From NCBI GenBank assembly GCA_013397845.1, contig VZTG01000076.1, positions 510,161-574,160 of the forward strand: a stretch of DNA of 64,000 bases, read 5' to 3'. A program made the position numbers and the translations under genes. How positions within the stretch are numbered: the stretch's first letter is position 1; every line of letters starts with the position of its first letter. The notes beneath the pieces were generated by a model, which did not search any database, was not told where the DNA came from, and saw only the letters and a list, made by a program, of their open reading frames with translations. This DNA is from Melanocharis versteri. Taxonomy: Eukaryota; Chordata; Aves; Passeriformes; Melanocharitidae. Positions 39,301 to 52,910 of the stretch are shown piece by piece.

Positions 39301-39529
39301 AACAGAAAAAATACGATTTAGTTTCTGTAATGGTTATTTTCGAGTACACTCATAAAACAGAGCTTTACATTCAACTCTGTTCAGATGTATATTTTAGGAT
39401 AAATGTTTAAAAATATTTACATTAGATATGCATTTTCTAGCCTGGACAAGAATTCAAAAAAATGTAACATGCAGATGTAATAAAATGACAATTCCTGAAG
39501 ACTAAAATAGTGGTTTTACTAAAAAAAGA

Positions 39530-39682
39530 CCAAACCAACCAACCAACCAAACAAACAAACAAACCACCAAACCAAAACAAACAAACAAACAAAAAACATT
39601 ACCAAAACAAAAAAAAAAACCCCAAAAATCAAAAACTCCCCCCCAAACAAACAACAAGATCCCCATTAAAAAAAAAAAAAAA
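39530..39682. repeat. CCAA/CAAA low-complexity tract
   Basis: CCAA repeats (from about 39533) pass into CAAA repeats, then irregular A/C-rich sequence with a C-run (39637-39644) and a final A-run (about 39668-39682). The 72-codon Lys/Gln/Pro/Asn-rich frame over it (39510-39728) is an artefact of this composition. Confidence 0.85.
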
Positions 39683-39784
39683 GTGTCTTGCCTACAATGC
39701 TACAAAAATAGCTGAAAATTTTCCATAAATATATTTCACCTGATAAAGAAGTGGAGAGGATAAGTAACGCAGGAGAAGTAAACT

Positions 39785-39936
39785 GCAAGAGAGTAGGTTT
39801 AGGCCAGACAATGAGAAGAAATTCTTTACTGTGAGGGTGATGAGGCACTAGAACAGGTTGCCCAGAGAGGCTGTGGATGCCCCATCCCTGGAAGTGTTCA
39901 AAGCTAGGCTGGATGGGGCCCTGAGCCCCTTCATTG
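39785..39936 (+). mobile_element. CR1 LINE internal fragment, sense
   Basis: This is the end of CR1 ORF2 in the plus orientation: the peptide KKFFTVRVMRH is followed by a stop where the two antisense copies in this window have Trp (TAG at 39849-39851), then NRLPREAVDAPSLEVF and KARLDGALS in the same frame. Homology stops abruptly near 39936, before the ORF2 stop, and no CR1 3' UTR or octamer tail follows. The copy is therefore truncated at both ends, the 3' loss presumably by deletion or a later rearrangement. Confidence 0.85.
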
Positions 39937-40395
39937 CTACAGGAGCAGAGGTCAAGCACATAGTTCTCATTTTGGGATTTGTAGTTTGGGTGCAGTGAAA
40001 CAGAGACTCTTGTGAAGCTCCCTATTGTGGATAAAAGCATGGTAGGAACACCTAGAAACTGCATCCACACTAACCAGAAGGAACATTTCTCATTAGAAAA
40101 GACTAGGAATCACAGCAAGAAAATAAAAGGTAAAAAGCACTCTCCCCTTCTTTATGACTTTTAAGCTTCACCACATCTTCCTCGAATGTAAGTTACATCA
40201 TTGGCAACATAATGGGCTATCCACTCCAGTGGACAGAATGTGATGACATTTGATGCAGGACTTTAGAAGCAATTTTGATGCATTAGGGAAATGCAGTTTT
40301 CCTGAAAGGTGTGGAGCTTTAAGAGTTAGTGAAACAAGCTGGAAATTTTCTGTCACTTCCACCTGCTAGCACAGTTACTGTGGTTAATGACCCTG
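39937..40395. other. Non-coding sequence between CR1 and LTR
   Basis: No recognisable feature is present. It separates the truncated CR1 fragment from the LTR and may contain the breakpoint that removed the CR1 3' end. Confidence 0.5.
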
Positions 40396-41290
40396 TGTCA
40401 TGGGTTGACTCTGGCTGGATGCCAGGCACCCACAAAAGCTGCTCACTCACTCCTCTGCAGCTGGACAGAGGAGAGAAAATTTAACAAAGGGTTCATGGGC
40501 TGAGATAAGGACCGGGAGAGATTGCTCATCAAAGAGCATCGTGGGCTCAGCTTAGAGACATTAAGTGAATTTATTGCTAACAAAATCAGAGCAGGATAAT
40601 GAGAAGTAAAATAAGCCCTGAAAAACACTTTTCACCCCTCCTTCCCAGCTATACCTCCTACCCCAGCAGCACAAGGAGACAGGGAATGGGGGTTATGGTC
40701 ACCCATAGGTTTGTCCCACTGCTCAGAGAGAGGAGTCCTTCCTCTGCTGCACCAGGGGGTCCCTCTCATGGGAGATAGTTCTCCATAATCTTCTCTGATT
40801 GATTGTAATATTAAACTTCTCTGTCCATCTCATGAGCAACAGCCTGTGAACTGCTGCAATGGGGGTCCACCCCATAGGCAACAGTTGCCCTCAACCTGCT
40901 GTGGCACGGGTCACTCTTCCACGGGGCGCAGTCCTTCCAGACAGGGAGCAAGGGCCTCCTCTCTCCTCCAGGTCTCCTACTGGATCACAGCCTCCTCTCA
41001 GGCATCCACCTGCTCTGGCATGGGCTCCTACCCCTCGGGCTGTGGGTGGATCTCTGCATCCCCCGTGGATCCCCACGGGCTGCGGGTGGATCTCTGCATC
41101 CCTGTGGATCTCCACGGGCTGCAGGGGCACAGCTGCTTCACCATGGTCATCACCACGGCCTGCAGAGGAATCTCAGCTCCAGCACCTGGAGCACCTCCTC
41201 CTCCTTCTCCACTGACCTGGGTGTCTCCATATTGTTTCCCTCACGTGTTCTCACCTCGCTCTTCTCTGTGCTGTTCATCAAAGGATGTAC
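40396..41290 (-). mobile_element. Solo-LTR-like avian endogenous retrovirus fragment, antisense
   Basis: Starting at TGTCATGGGTTGACTCTGGC (40396) the sequence matches, from memory, a long GC-rich LTR common in bird genomes (probably ERVL-like; family not certain). The sense strand is minus: the LTR 3' end (…TGACA) lies at 40396, and an AATAAA poly(A) signal is at 40575-40570 on that strand. The sense 5' part (U3) fades beyond about 41290, so the copy is truncated there. No gag, pol or env sequence adjoins it on either side. Overlapping open frames of 79-161 codons (40846-41468) are by-products of high GC and internal repeats, not genes. The many differences from the remembered form suggest an old insertion. 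Confidence 0.65.
41038..41125. repeat. 40-bp tandem repeat inside the LTR
   Basis: The block GGGTGGATCTCTGCATCC starts at 41044 and again at 41084 (period 40). The linking sequence CGTGGATCCCCACGGGCTGC is repeated as TGTGGATCTCCACGGGCTGC, giving two units and part of a third. Such cassettes fit the LTR's internal structure. Confidence 0.7.
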
Positions 41291-44200
41291 ACAAATATGC
41301 CATCATAAATGGATATGCACCTTATTTCTGAGGCGGGGTGTTCAGGTAATTTATTGTTTGGGGCCACCAATGACAGTTCTTCTGAATCCATCTTTTATGT
41401 TTTCTGCTGAAAGGCTGAACACAACTTTTTACTTTCTATTCAAGATAGACGACCTCAGTGAAGGTTAACATCTCACTAGTAACCCAAAGACTGGAAAACA
41501 TGGGTTACATCATCCATCTTCATTGTAAGTTCACACTAAAGAGCCTATCAAAAGCAGGTTTAGACATCTGTTACAGAATTAACCTGTAACTTCTGACACC
41601 AGTCAGTTCTTCAGAGACAAAGGCATAATAAGATCACAAGACTGAAAGCTAAAGAGAGGATGAAAACTGGAAATTATGTGAAAGTTCTTTTCTCCGGAAG
41701 GTTGAAATAAGACAGCACTGAGTAAATGGACAAAGGAAGGTTCTATTTCTATCAAGAATTATGAGGCTTAGTAATGATATAAAGTCAAGTGTCTATTGCC
41801 TGAATTATGAAAGATTTTCATGACCCACTGTCCAGCTTTAGCACCTTTGAAACTGTGAAATGAATGAAAATGCAGTCACTTCCAGTCCTGGGAGGAAAAA
41901 AATTACAATGTGTGCTGAGATTTGCAAGCCCTTGCTTATAACCCCTTAGTAAGACACGGCAATCTGAAAGTTGAGTGCTCTTTCAACTGGTGTTGCCTTT
42001 ACCATCCAAGCTGGCATCTTATCCGAACACCCTTTAAAAACACTTCAGATTATCAGATCACCTCTCAATCCTTCTGTACCTTTTTGTACCTTTAGGACCA
42101 CTCTAAAAAATTCAGCACTGAGTTGTAGTTAAAATTAATATAGCAACTGAAATACCCCACTTAGAACTCTGTAGTAAGGGAGAAGGTTGTGGTTTCTTTT
42201 CCACAGCAAGGCTTTTACCCAGCCCCAGACTGCTTCTGCACCTTATCAGATGCTCATTACTCAATAGTCTGAAGCTCATTATTTCAAACTATCAATGAAC
42301 TCATCAATCACCAAATATAAGAAAGGCGTTATTCATAATCACAAGAATTTATGGTTGGAGGAATTCTTTGTTTCCTACAAACAGCCAAGCACTCAAACAC
42401 TAATTAGATAGGCAGAAATAAAATATCTGGCACATTGCAATGTTTGTATTGCACTGATTAAATTCAAACAGTTCTATAATACAGGCAGAACCTGCATTTG
42501 CAAAAGTACTGTAATTACTTAATAATTCTCAAGAGCCATGTCTTTATCTGTATTTATATTTAAAGACTCCACACAGATGAACTCTAGTCCAGGTTTCCAA
42601 TTTTCCATCTCAGAACTTTTAAAATAATAATGATAAAGGAAGCTCAAGTAAAGAAACACTAGAAACTTTTTGCCTCCTCCCTGACCTTAGCTGGCAGTTA
42701 TCACAATATACTGATCATGAAACCAGAAAAAAATACCCACCCTAAGTTTAGCCAGGCTCCAAGGTAACATCTGTAAATTGTTTAAGATTGCCCTTATCAT
42801 ATCTAGCCCTATCTAGCCTGAATACCAAAATGTTTGTGGGGTTTTTTTTTGACTCAAGTGTTCTAGCAGTCACATACTGATAGGCACACATGCTTTGGGC
42901 ACTGAGCACCCCAAAATCCTAAATACAGAAGATGTATGGAACTCTAGAGGTCAGAGAATTAACATTAGGATAACAAACCAGTTCCTTTACGGATAAACTG
43001 TTGGGGAAAGAAATACAAAAGGCACATGAAGCAGTGCAAGCAGACAGCAAAAATGGATTCAAGTGATATTCACACTTCTTCCACCATTTATATAGACAGT
43101 AAAAAAGAACACCTATTCTAATATGTGTTCTCCAGGTATAAACACACACTCCTCTGCCCCACTTATACCTAAACAAACATGCTAAACAAGCATCAAACTA
43201 CTCAGAACCAAAAAGCAGTGTACCCATCCTGCTGAAATCATTGTCAGGTTCAGATGGTGAAAGAAGTGAAGAATCTGCTTTCTCTTATTGTTGATCACCT
43301 ATCAGAACAATACAGTGATTGAACATCTGTTACTAAAATTCCCTATTGCTTTTCTAAGTTCACTCCAGCAGCAGGAAAAATAAGGCAAAAATGAATACAT
43401 ATTTAACACAGTAGTAATTTTGAGCAGTTCTCAAGTTCTGCTTTGGCATGGTGCTGATTGGCCCATTGATGCCATAACACAGTAAGGAAGTTTCCTGCCA
43501 TTCCTGTCATGGAATGGAAGTTGAGCAGCTCTCTTGGTTTTAGATTAATACAGATGTAGCTTCAAGTAAATGTTGCAGTATAATCCTACTCAAGGCTATC
43601 TCTTGTTGAATAAGCAGTAGAAATATGACTAAACACCTTCTAGATAAACAGCCTTTTATCACTTCTATCACTTTTGTCTCCAAGTTCAACAAGAGAGACC
43701 AGCCATCTAAGTCCATTGTCAAACACATGCAATACTGGAAAACCAAGATTCAAACTGGATCAAAATTAGTCTACTACAGTGCACCTTCTTTGAAATATAT
43801 TTTTGCAAAAGGCAAAGATTTATTAATTCCCTCAGATAAAGACATACCAGGATAATAGTGCTATCACAAACTATGAATTCTGTGGCAAGTGCACGGTGGC
43901 ACATTAAATTAGCCTAGTTTGACTTTGTCAATATGAGAACAAATTCCAGTTCAGGTTAATTTAAATTAATATAAACTAATTTCAGGTACCAGGGTGCCCG
44001 AGTTAGGGGGCATGGTTGCCCTGCATATTCCACTACAACTGTTAGAGTCAAAGAGAAACCTCCCAAAGAAATTCAGGTTTGCTAAGATCTGAATTGTCTA
44101 CTGCAGCTTCCTATTTGTCTTGGTAAATTATGTACAGAGTATTGGCAGATGGTCCATAATCCTAAATTAGCCCTCTGAGTTATGTCAAATTAGGTGAGGT

Positions 44201-47200
44201 CTAGCTGAATATCATTGCTGTTTAACATACCTCAGGAACAGTCTGGCTGATTATTTATTAACATACATGGACAATTGTGTATGGACAATAATGGATGTGA
44301 ACAATTTTAATTCTTTACTTCTTTATGCTGAAAACTCCCAAAGCAAATTTTATGATAGAAAATGTGAATCTTGACTGTACTCATTCAAAGTCTCAGCATA
44401 ATCATTTTAGAAGAGACATTCTAAAGAGACATTCTGAGCTAGTGAAAATGTTTCAGCTGGAAGTGGTACTATATATTCTCCTTCTTGCTCATTTGCAACA
44501 GTTTGAAAAGGTTTCTTGCTCTGTCTAGCTGGTTTTCAAACCAATCTGATGCTGACGGCCTGAAGTTCCATTTCCCCCCCCATTTCAAATGTTTTACGAC
44601 TCAGTATTCTCCTGCTGAAGAAAATACCAGAGAAGACAGATGAGAAAGATTATGTATTGTTTGCACTTCAGTCTGATTATTTGTGCAGAACATACAAATC
44701 TGAAGAACCATGCAAGTGTACTTCTCAGTTCTTCCCTCTCTGCTAATTTGGTACTAAATCACTTGGCTGCTCCTGGATTGCTCCCTGACACCACCAATTT
44801 AGACTGTGATTTCATTAAAATAATCATTACCAGGGTAATAGTCCTAAATGAGTGTGCAGCTGGTGAAACAGCAACTAGAATGCAAGAAAGTCTGCTTTAG
44901 TTCCACCTCTTTGTACATGCTTATATAAAGAATAATGAATATGTACAAAAACCTGCAATACAATAGAATCCGAACACTTTACTTAGTGTTTTATAATACT
45001 AATGGAACAATTTCCAGCAAGATGAAAAGAAATCATTCTGCCTTTCAAGATTTTCTTTCTCGCACATTCTTGGATCTAAGATGGCACTATTCATTTTACC
45101 CTCCAAGCACAATAATCCTTTTTGCATTTTTTGCAGGTATGAATTGACTTGAAAATATGCTATATTTTATTTTATATTTTTCCAAAATGCACTTCTGGGC
45201 AGTTCAATACGTTGCCATGAAGCATTCAAGCAGCAGTTGCCATTGACATTCTATAGTCCATATAAATCAAAACTGGACCTAGGCTTTTCACAGACCCTGC
45301 AAAGGACAATGGTTCCTCCTTTCCTCTCCCATCTTAGCATTTTGCTTTTTTCTTCAAACGAGTTCAAATGTTTAAAAAACTAATTAGTTGGTACTGGAGG
45401 TTCGTACAGGACGTTTTTTCAAATTTGCTTCTGATACCTTCAGGATGGTAATGGCTACATCCTTTTATGTATACATAATTAGATAAATAGACTAAGTAAG
45501 GCTTCAACATTGAGTAAATCTTGGTGTTATAACAACTAGTAAAATAGATAGCTTTAGGTATAGCAAAACTACTTAAAAACCTGGTAACACTAAAGCACAT
45601 CACCAAATGCATGAATCTATGAATTCATGATAGAAAGTGGATTATACACAGCGTTTATCAAAATTAATCATATTTACAATGAGATCTGGTTTCATCAATA
45701 GCATAAAGAGTGATTTCTGACAGAACACCTCAAGGATAAGCTCCAATCTTTAAGCCATACACCTCATATTTAATTTGCTGAAGCACCAAAATAGCATGAC
45801 AACTATTTAATTAAATGTTGTATTTCCTGCTCTCTTCAATCTTTGCTTGTCAAACTGTGAATACGCCTTTGAGAATTTAACTGGTCTGCTTGTGTTTCTT
45901 TCTGCATATAAAAAATAAAATCCTTAGGAAGCACAAATGTTCAAAGCTAATATGGTGACCTATCTCAGCAGCAAAAGATGAACTACAACATACCCATCAA
46001 TACATGTAAGGAAAGGAAAAGAAAACAGCTGAAAGTGCTATTCACTTCCTTTTTAATAGGAGAAAATCAGAATATAGGAAGCAAAGTACAACAAATATAG
46101 CACCACTTTTATATGACCCATCAAATAACAGTGACAACCATGTTCTTTTTAAAACATGGAATGCTAAATTTTCATTCAACAAGTCAATTACTATGACTAA
46201 ACAAAGAAGTAAATTTTCCTCAGGCTCCATAAATTAGTATAAGGAGTTCTCTCACATGTCCCTACCTAACAAAAATGTCCCCTTAAAATGAATTTATTCA
46301 GAATGGGCCAACATTTCATTCAAAAATCTTGCCTTGTCACTCATTTGAAAGAATATTTCCTGGCCATATGACTGTCAGATTTGATTATGTAAAGAATGGA
46401 GAAAATTTAAAATATGCACTTTGGAGTATTTCTCAGATATTCCATCTGAGCAATATGGTACCTAAACATCAGTTTATATCAGATGTTTCCTAACATAGGG
46501 CAAAATATAATCTGCTGGAATGGATACATCAGCTTTGAGTCTCTGTATAAAAGAGACAGAAAAGTAAACACTATGGCATAAAAAATGCTACTGCAGTGGA
46601 TTTTGCTATTTTATATGGGAATATATTAGTAGATAAGAATAGAATTAGCAAGAATACAAAATAAGAACCCAATTCCTCTTTTCTTCTATTGCAGTAATAC
46701 CTAAAAATTATTGGGGGGTGAAGGAATCCTCAGAGACATTGTCCAAGATCCATAAAATGTGTAAAACCCTGATGTAAAATTTAAAATTTATTTGGTTTCT
46801 TTGTAATACAAATGAAGGCTTTTGCTTCGAAAACTTCAGATGTATCAACCTATATCCTCTATTAAGAAGCAGGGCTCTCAGACATGGGTTTTCCCCATTT
46901 CTTTTGTGAACCTACTATTCTATTTTAGTGTATACTCACCCATTTATTTCTATTGCAGTTTTCTAACTTTGCCTCTCAAATCCAGTAATTCAAGCTGTAA
47001 GCAAGCAGCACAAACAATCATTTAGTTTGGTTCCATCCTGAAGGAATTTTTAAATATATAATAGAAGAACTCAGTGTCAGATAAAGAGCATTCTCATACA
47101 CAGACATTATAAAACTTCTGAATGTGTGTAAATGAACAGTTCATAGAAATCTTCTATTACATAAAAGTGGAGAAGAGGGCTATGTGGATAGAGTAAAGAA

Positions 47201-50200
47201 TAAACACCTCAAGAAACTTTGCACTTGTACAAGCTTTGTACAAGCAAAAAGGTAGTAGTAGAATATGTATTATTCTGGTAACTTCAAAGATAACTTTGAC
47301 AACATCTAAACATTATTTCATCTAATAAGGATGCTAAGGTTTCATGAGACCAAAGTCTGAAGCCATAGCACGAAGAGGTAGCAGTGATTATTTATCAATA
47401 ATGCTAAAAACACATTGGTAACTATGGCAAAATCATATGGGTTATCATGAACACACAATATGAATTGAAAAGAGAGAACTGGATGGGCTGTGATATTTTA
47501 TGGTGCAATTGGAACAGTAATGATTCTGTTTGACCCTTAGGAGCTTGGGATTCCTTTTGTTGCTTTATCTGAAGAGATTTATCTTTCTGGATTTGGATGC
47601 CCTTTGTAGTTGACTACAGTTCTACAACTGTGTCAGAGTCTTTGTATTTGTACTCAGTTGTTGGCCTTTATCTCATCAGTGATTAGCAGTCAAGCTGACA
47701 AGTTTATAGGTGCCATTATTGTGTGGCGACTTCTGTCACAGCTTTTTACCTCTCACCTTCAAGTGCTTCTGTGCACACCAGGAATCAGCTTATTGGAGAC
47801 AATTTAACAGGTTGAGGTGACCTGGGACATTCTGTCTCTTCCCATCTGAGGAAGGTAGTCCCTCTTATAAGGATCATGTGGGGCAAGTCTGGGTACAAGA
47901 TGTACTAGAACATGGAAGGTCCACCCCCGCTATTTTACTGTATCCAAATATTAACAGCACAGATACATCTAACATAACTTCAGGAAAAAATATTATGCCT
48001 AGGTAGTAATTTTTAATGATGCTATGGGGAGGAGCTGCTTATAAAGATGAAGAAAAATCAATCCCAATGAAAAATGTACAGAATATAGAAATCATGAAGA
48101 ATGCCTACTAGAACAAATAAGCTACCTAACATATAATGGGTGAGCAGTTCAAATAATAATGTTCAAGCTTGCTAGAATGCATTTTGCTTCATCTTCTTGA
48201 CAGGTGGAGTAAGGAAGTTAAAATATTAATGACATTTCAGTTACAATATTGACTACTTTGGAGAAAGTAGGAGGTCAGAAACTAAGTAGCAGTGGTAAAT
48301 AGCATGAAAAATAGGAAAATTTGGAAATCAGAAACAAAGTGAAAAACGTAGTGTGCATTTAAAAAAATTGAGGACAATAACTGCATTAGTCTTTTCTGTA
48401 GGAAATTACATAAATTTCTTGAAGATATAAAATTATTTAAGCTAGCAGGACTTTTTAGATCCACACCTAAATGAAGCAAAACCACTTGAGCTTTAAAACC
48501 TGCAGATTTACAGTTAAAATCCTCATGTTGCTTGCAGATATAATCATTCTAGCACGGATGGACAGGATTGGTAACCTATGGTTTAGACTAATCCATTTCC
48601 ATTTCTCTGAAATTTTTACAGTTTTCTAGTTGCAAAGCTGATTTTTAACAAGGAGTGAGATGCCAAGGATTACGCTGAGTAATTGTATGTGCAGCTAGGA
48701 AAAGAAGTGATTGCAGATGTACAGAATTAGAATTGGCCTCAAATTTGCCGGGGCCGATTTCTTCCTGATCTCTATCTTTCATGTCAGTACACAGAGATAA
48801 CAAGTTTGAGAAGCGAAAAAGAGTGACAACACAGATGTTAAATGCTACTGTATGGTATATGCAAGTTCCCATAATGTGTAGTATTTCGTAGCTGATTAGC
48901 TTGATAGTGACAGTAAATGCATTTGCTTTGGATTTTCTCAAAGACTGATTTTTTTTTCAAGAGACCTTACACTCTTCTCTCCCAAAATGGTTATAAACCA
49001 CAGAAGGACAGAAGCAGATTTTAGATACCCACCTAGAAGTAAACATATGTTCACAATGACGTATGTTTACAATCCTGACAGCTCACTTAAATATTCTCTT
49101 TAAGAGAAGCATTTCCTGGGGGCCTGGACCACAAGAAACATTATATTCAAAAATAATGTAATTTTTTTTTGTCTGGCATCTAAGTTCTTGTTCTGCATTT
49201 TTGTGTATGAAAGATGGTTTTCTTTCACATAGACTCAAGTCTAGAGCTTCTAAAGACATAAGGATGATACTAATTTACTACAATGACAGTTACTTCTACT
49301 TCTTGCTTCCTTCAAGGTACCTTTTATTCACCTTTTTACTCCAACAGCAAAAGCAGTTAAACTGGGCAACCTCTCTAAGGAAGAAGTCTATTTTTGCAGC
49401 ACTACCTTCATCTTCTCTGAGAGCTATGATTATCTTTTTCGGTCTCTGAAACAAGGCAAATCTTTGCCATAATTGCTTGCTAATTCCCCACTGGCAACTA
49501 AAACAGTAGCATCCATAATGTGCTGAATTGGCAATTCTAAATTAAAACCTGTGAGAGAAAGTAGAAGGGTTTTTCTTCCGTACCTGCTTTCCTCAGATAT
49601 CTGTCCACGTTACAAAAGGTTGTGAGAGTTGGAGAGAACAAAATAAAATGGAGAAGAAATAAAAAATAAGAAGACCATATGTATATTGTAATTTCATGCT
49701 GATTTCAAAATAAATACAAATGTTGTAAAACCTTACAGATTGTGCTTGTTGACGGCTGACAAAGTACATTAATTTTGTGAGAAAGTAAACAAACCAAAGT
49801 TGGGAACAAACCTCCAGAAAATCACATTAATATGAACTGAGTGACCATTATCAGGTCTGAGAAATTGAGTCCCCTAGTTACACATGGCTCACAAACAACA
49901 TCGGCATTGTTAGGCCATGTCTGAAACCAGATGGACCTGGAAGGACATCTTGCTTCCAAGAACTTAGGATGTGGTTTTGGCCTTCCTTTCCAGCCATGAA
50001 AAACAGCATCTTCAGAAGAGGCACCTGCCTGCTGATATTCAAATAAAAAGGGCCAATTCATTTCACACAAGGTGTAACGCACAATGAGATATGGAGGGAG
50101 TATAACCCAATAACCTGGAAGTTAACATACATCCAGAGAAAGTCAGACACTCTTTGACATATCACAAGATGAAGAGCTGAATTGACCTGCCAAATCTTCA

Positions 50201-52809
50201 GACAACATCTGTTTGAAATATGTACTGACTTCTGTTTCAGAAAAAGAAAAAATCGCAGCAAAGGAGAAGGTGTATGAAGGATTACTACCATTATCCAAAG
50301 AGAAAAGTCACACTGGAGCTTTATTTTATAGTATTTTCCATTTCCCACTCTTCGCTTCTGCTGCAGTGCTGCAGAAATGTATGGGCTCTCTATGCTTAAA
50401 TGCATTTACATCCTCTCACCAACTGTAACTGATGTAGTTACACCTCAAAAGCCACAAACAGGAAACAACCAACAGACTCCTCAGAAAAAAAAAAGGAACA
50501 TCAGGATTTTTTTCTTTTTTTTTCAAAAAGCTGTACAAAGCCCTTATTTTCTGGGTGATGTCCATCAAGGAAGCAACATCAAAATCCAGCTCTAAATGTC
50601 TAAGGAGAAATTGCTGTTCTTTTACCTGCAGGTAAAATGTTACAAGACATCCCCATCTGAAGTACCTTCTGGCACCCTCGGTAGGTCCATCAATTAAATA
50701 ACAAGTAGGAAACCTTGATGGAACCTTACAGACCAAGAATGACTTAGGAGGCATGCTAAAATCCAATACTACTCTTCCTAGACACAGAAACATGTCCAAT
50801 GCAGGCTTTGTCACTAGGCAGAATGTAATGTTTTAGATTTAGGATAGCTAATGTTCATTGGCTTTTTCTCATTGAAACTGTATGAGTGAACAACAATTAG
50901 ATTCACTTGAAAAAAAGAATCAGTCAAAAAATATGTTACGATAAACAGTATCAGATATTTTTCTCCTTGGCAACACCTACTGTGAATAGTTTTATTAAAA
51001 ATGTCAAATTTCATACAAGTTTTCAAATTAATATATAAGTAGGAAGTATACTTTAATAGTCCTGCCACATTACTAATCTCATTAGTTTGCTTTGTAAGGC
51101 ACAAATCAAAACAGAGGAAATTTCTGTTCATGCCTAAAACTAGCCAACAGTTTGCAGAAATAACTTCAGTAAGATTGAAAGACTCCAGAATGAAATTTTA
51201 AAAATGTGGGTCTACAAGAAAGAAGGCACACTACCTCAAAATAGGAGGAAATGGTAACAAAAATTTAAGACTATCATAAAGCAGAAAAATTATCAATAAA
51301 AAAAAGCACTCAACAACCTTCCCCCTCCCAAAAAACAGTATGACATGATGAATTACTGTCAGAATATGCAAAGCAAAAGTACAAAAATAATTTTTCTAGT
51401 GCTTCAGCTCATAAATATGTGGAAATGCCAAGAGAAGGATGTCCATAGCAAGTAGATCTTTCCAGATGCACAGAAACATCTTCAGTGTTGTGACTAATGG
51501 TTATCAGAATTGCCCTTAAGAACTCCCATTTTAAATCCAAGCCTAGTTCAAATTACATTAAAATATAAAGTAGTGATTACTACACTGTTTGGAGACTTTT
51601 AGGGAGGTGTTCCAGCCCATATAATTGGAAGCAATTTTAAAGCCAAAACAGTAATTTAGATCTAGCTATGATCCTTAGAGGTGACTTACATTCAAAGAAC
51701 AAAAATAAATGGTACATACTAGAAAGAAGCAGTAAGATTTTTAGGAGTATTAACTTCAGTTGAGTTTGTTTTGATGTTCACTACCAACATGTAAATATTT
51801 TGTACCAATGACTGGCTGAGAAGCACCTAGACCAGCTTTTATGTATGTGAGTGAAATATGAGTGGCAGAAAGGCTTATTTGTTGCCACCTTTAATTTGGA
51901 TGTGCAGCATCACGCCTCTTCCATCTGGTCATCACACAGCATAGATCAGTACACATGCTATCCCAAAATGCTTTGAATAAATCCAAGGAGTTAACAATTA
52001 GTTGAAAAAATGCAAACTAGTTTGAATAAATGAGTGTGAGAAAATAAGTTATTCACAGTACCCACAGATATGAAAAAGGCTAATATAATTAAGCACATGG
52101 GTTTTAAAATGCAAGCTCTACTTGTCCTACTTTATTTCTAATCCCCTTGTACTTCAGATTAATTATGGGGGTTCTTTTAAACCTTTTTGCAGATCCACCT
52201 GCAGGGGAAACACAGATACCCAATGATCAGCACTTCTTGCCCTTCCTTGAATTTACTCTGCTGAACAGAGTAACTTGTTTGTAAATTGTTTTTGACACAT
52301 CCTCTGCCACAGGAGTACATAAAATTATGTTTCAGCTCTGCACAGATTTGGCGGCAAGCAAATTAATAGCAAGAATTTATGAAAATGTGGTTTCACTACA
52401 TTAATATCAATATCTTTGTATTTATATGATCACAGCTCAGGGTCATCACTATTGTGCTAATCCTTCACAGGTATAAACTTCAAACTACTGACTGTTCAAG
52501 GCAAAGCAGGGGACAAGAATACTCTGAAACACTTAATATGCCTACCAAGGTTTACCACAGTGAAAACACATGAACTACCTTTCATCCCAGGAGAATGGAG
52601 GGCCAAAACCATTGCCACACAGTTGGTTAGGTGATTAAAGGGTTGGGCATTAACTTGCTACACATGTACTGTGTTATGCCAACATCAATAGCACATATAT
52701 AAATCTTAAGTGAGCAAAACAGATCTCAACACTACAACTCGGCTATGAGAAAGGTGGTGGAACCATTCCCCTGAATATTTCCGTGATCTGGATAGATTAA
52801 TTCATCACT
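41291..52809. other. Long AT-rich non-coding stretch
   Basis: No gene or clear transposon is recognised over 11.5 kb. A run of nine C's lies near 44573-44582. The longest frame (50416-50814 minus, 132 codons) shows no domain or splice support. Short inverted repeats occur at 47228-47248 (9-bp arms CTTGTACAA/TTGTACAAG) and 49039-49070 (arms GTAAACATA/TATGTTTAC). An 18-bp palindrome is at 50620-50637. The sequence is probably intron or intergenic. Confidence 0.55.
50620..50637. repeat. 18-bp perfect palindrome
   Basis: TTTTACCTGCAGGTAAAA equals its reverse complement with no spacer. It is short enough to occur by chance in a 64-kb window, though the GC core makes this less likely than for pure AT. 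Confidence 0.65.
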
Positions 52810-52910
52810 GCCATGCTCCAATGTTGGATATACCTGTGCTTTGAGTGGGATCTTGGACTGGATGACCTGCAGAAGTTTCTTCCAGCAAACATTTCTGTGA
52901 TACTACATTT
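52810..52910 (+). mobile_element. Old CR1 3' tail fragment, sense
   Basis: The block TGGGATCTTGGACTGGATGA (about 52848-52867) followed by CTTCCAGCAAACATTTCTGT and GATACTAC is the degenerate 3' UTR and terminus of a CR1 element in the plus direction. It lacks the ORF2 region, so it is a very short 5'-truncated copy, and its divergence suggests an older subfamily than the 17880 and 55792 copies. The 5' limit is uncertain. Confidence 0.65.

Larger units (their letters stand above)
24385..39529. other. Long AT-rich non-coding stretch
   Basis: There is no recognisable gene, RNA or full transposon over 15 kb. Simple features are a 12-T run near 27382-27393, a run of C's near 30694-30701, and a 15-T run at 36341-36355. 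Open frames up to 131 codons (29243-29638 minus) are AT-driven and show no coding character. An exon-like piece at 29186-29224 and an inverted repeat at 33298-33326 are listed separately. Confidence 0.55.

Noticed and set aside
39510..39728. 72-codon Lys/Gln/Asn/Pro-rich frame
   Set aside because: It is produced by the CCAA/CAAA low-complexity tract.
39666..40070. 134-codon minus-strand frame
   Set aside because: Part of it is the antisense translation of the CR1 fragment at 39785-39936; the rest is unrelated flank.
40846..41468. Long plus-strand frames (up to 161 codons)
   Set aside because: They lie in the LTR and its repeated 40-bp cassettes, antisense to the element. They are by-products of GC content, not genes.
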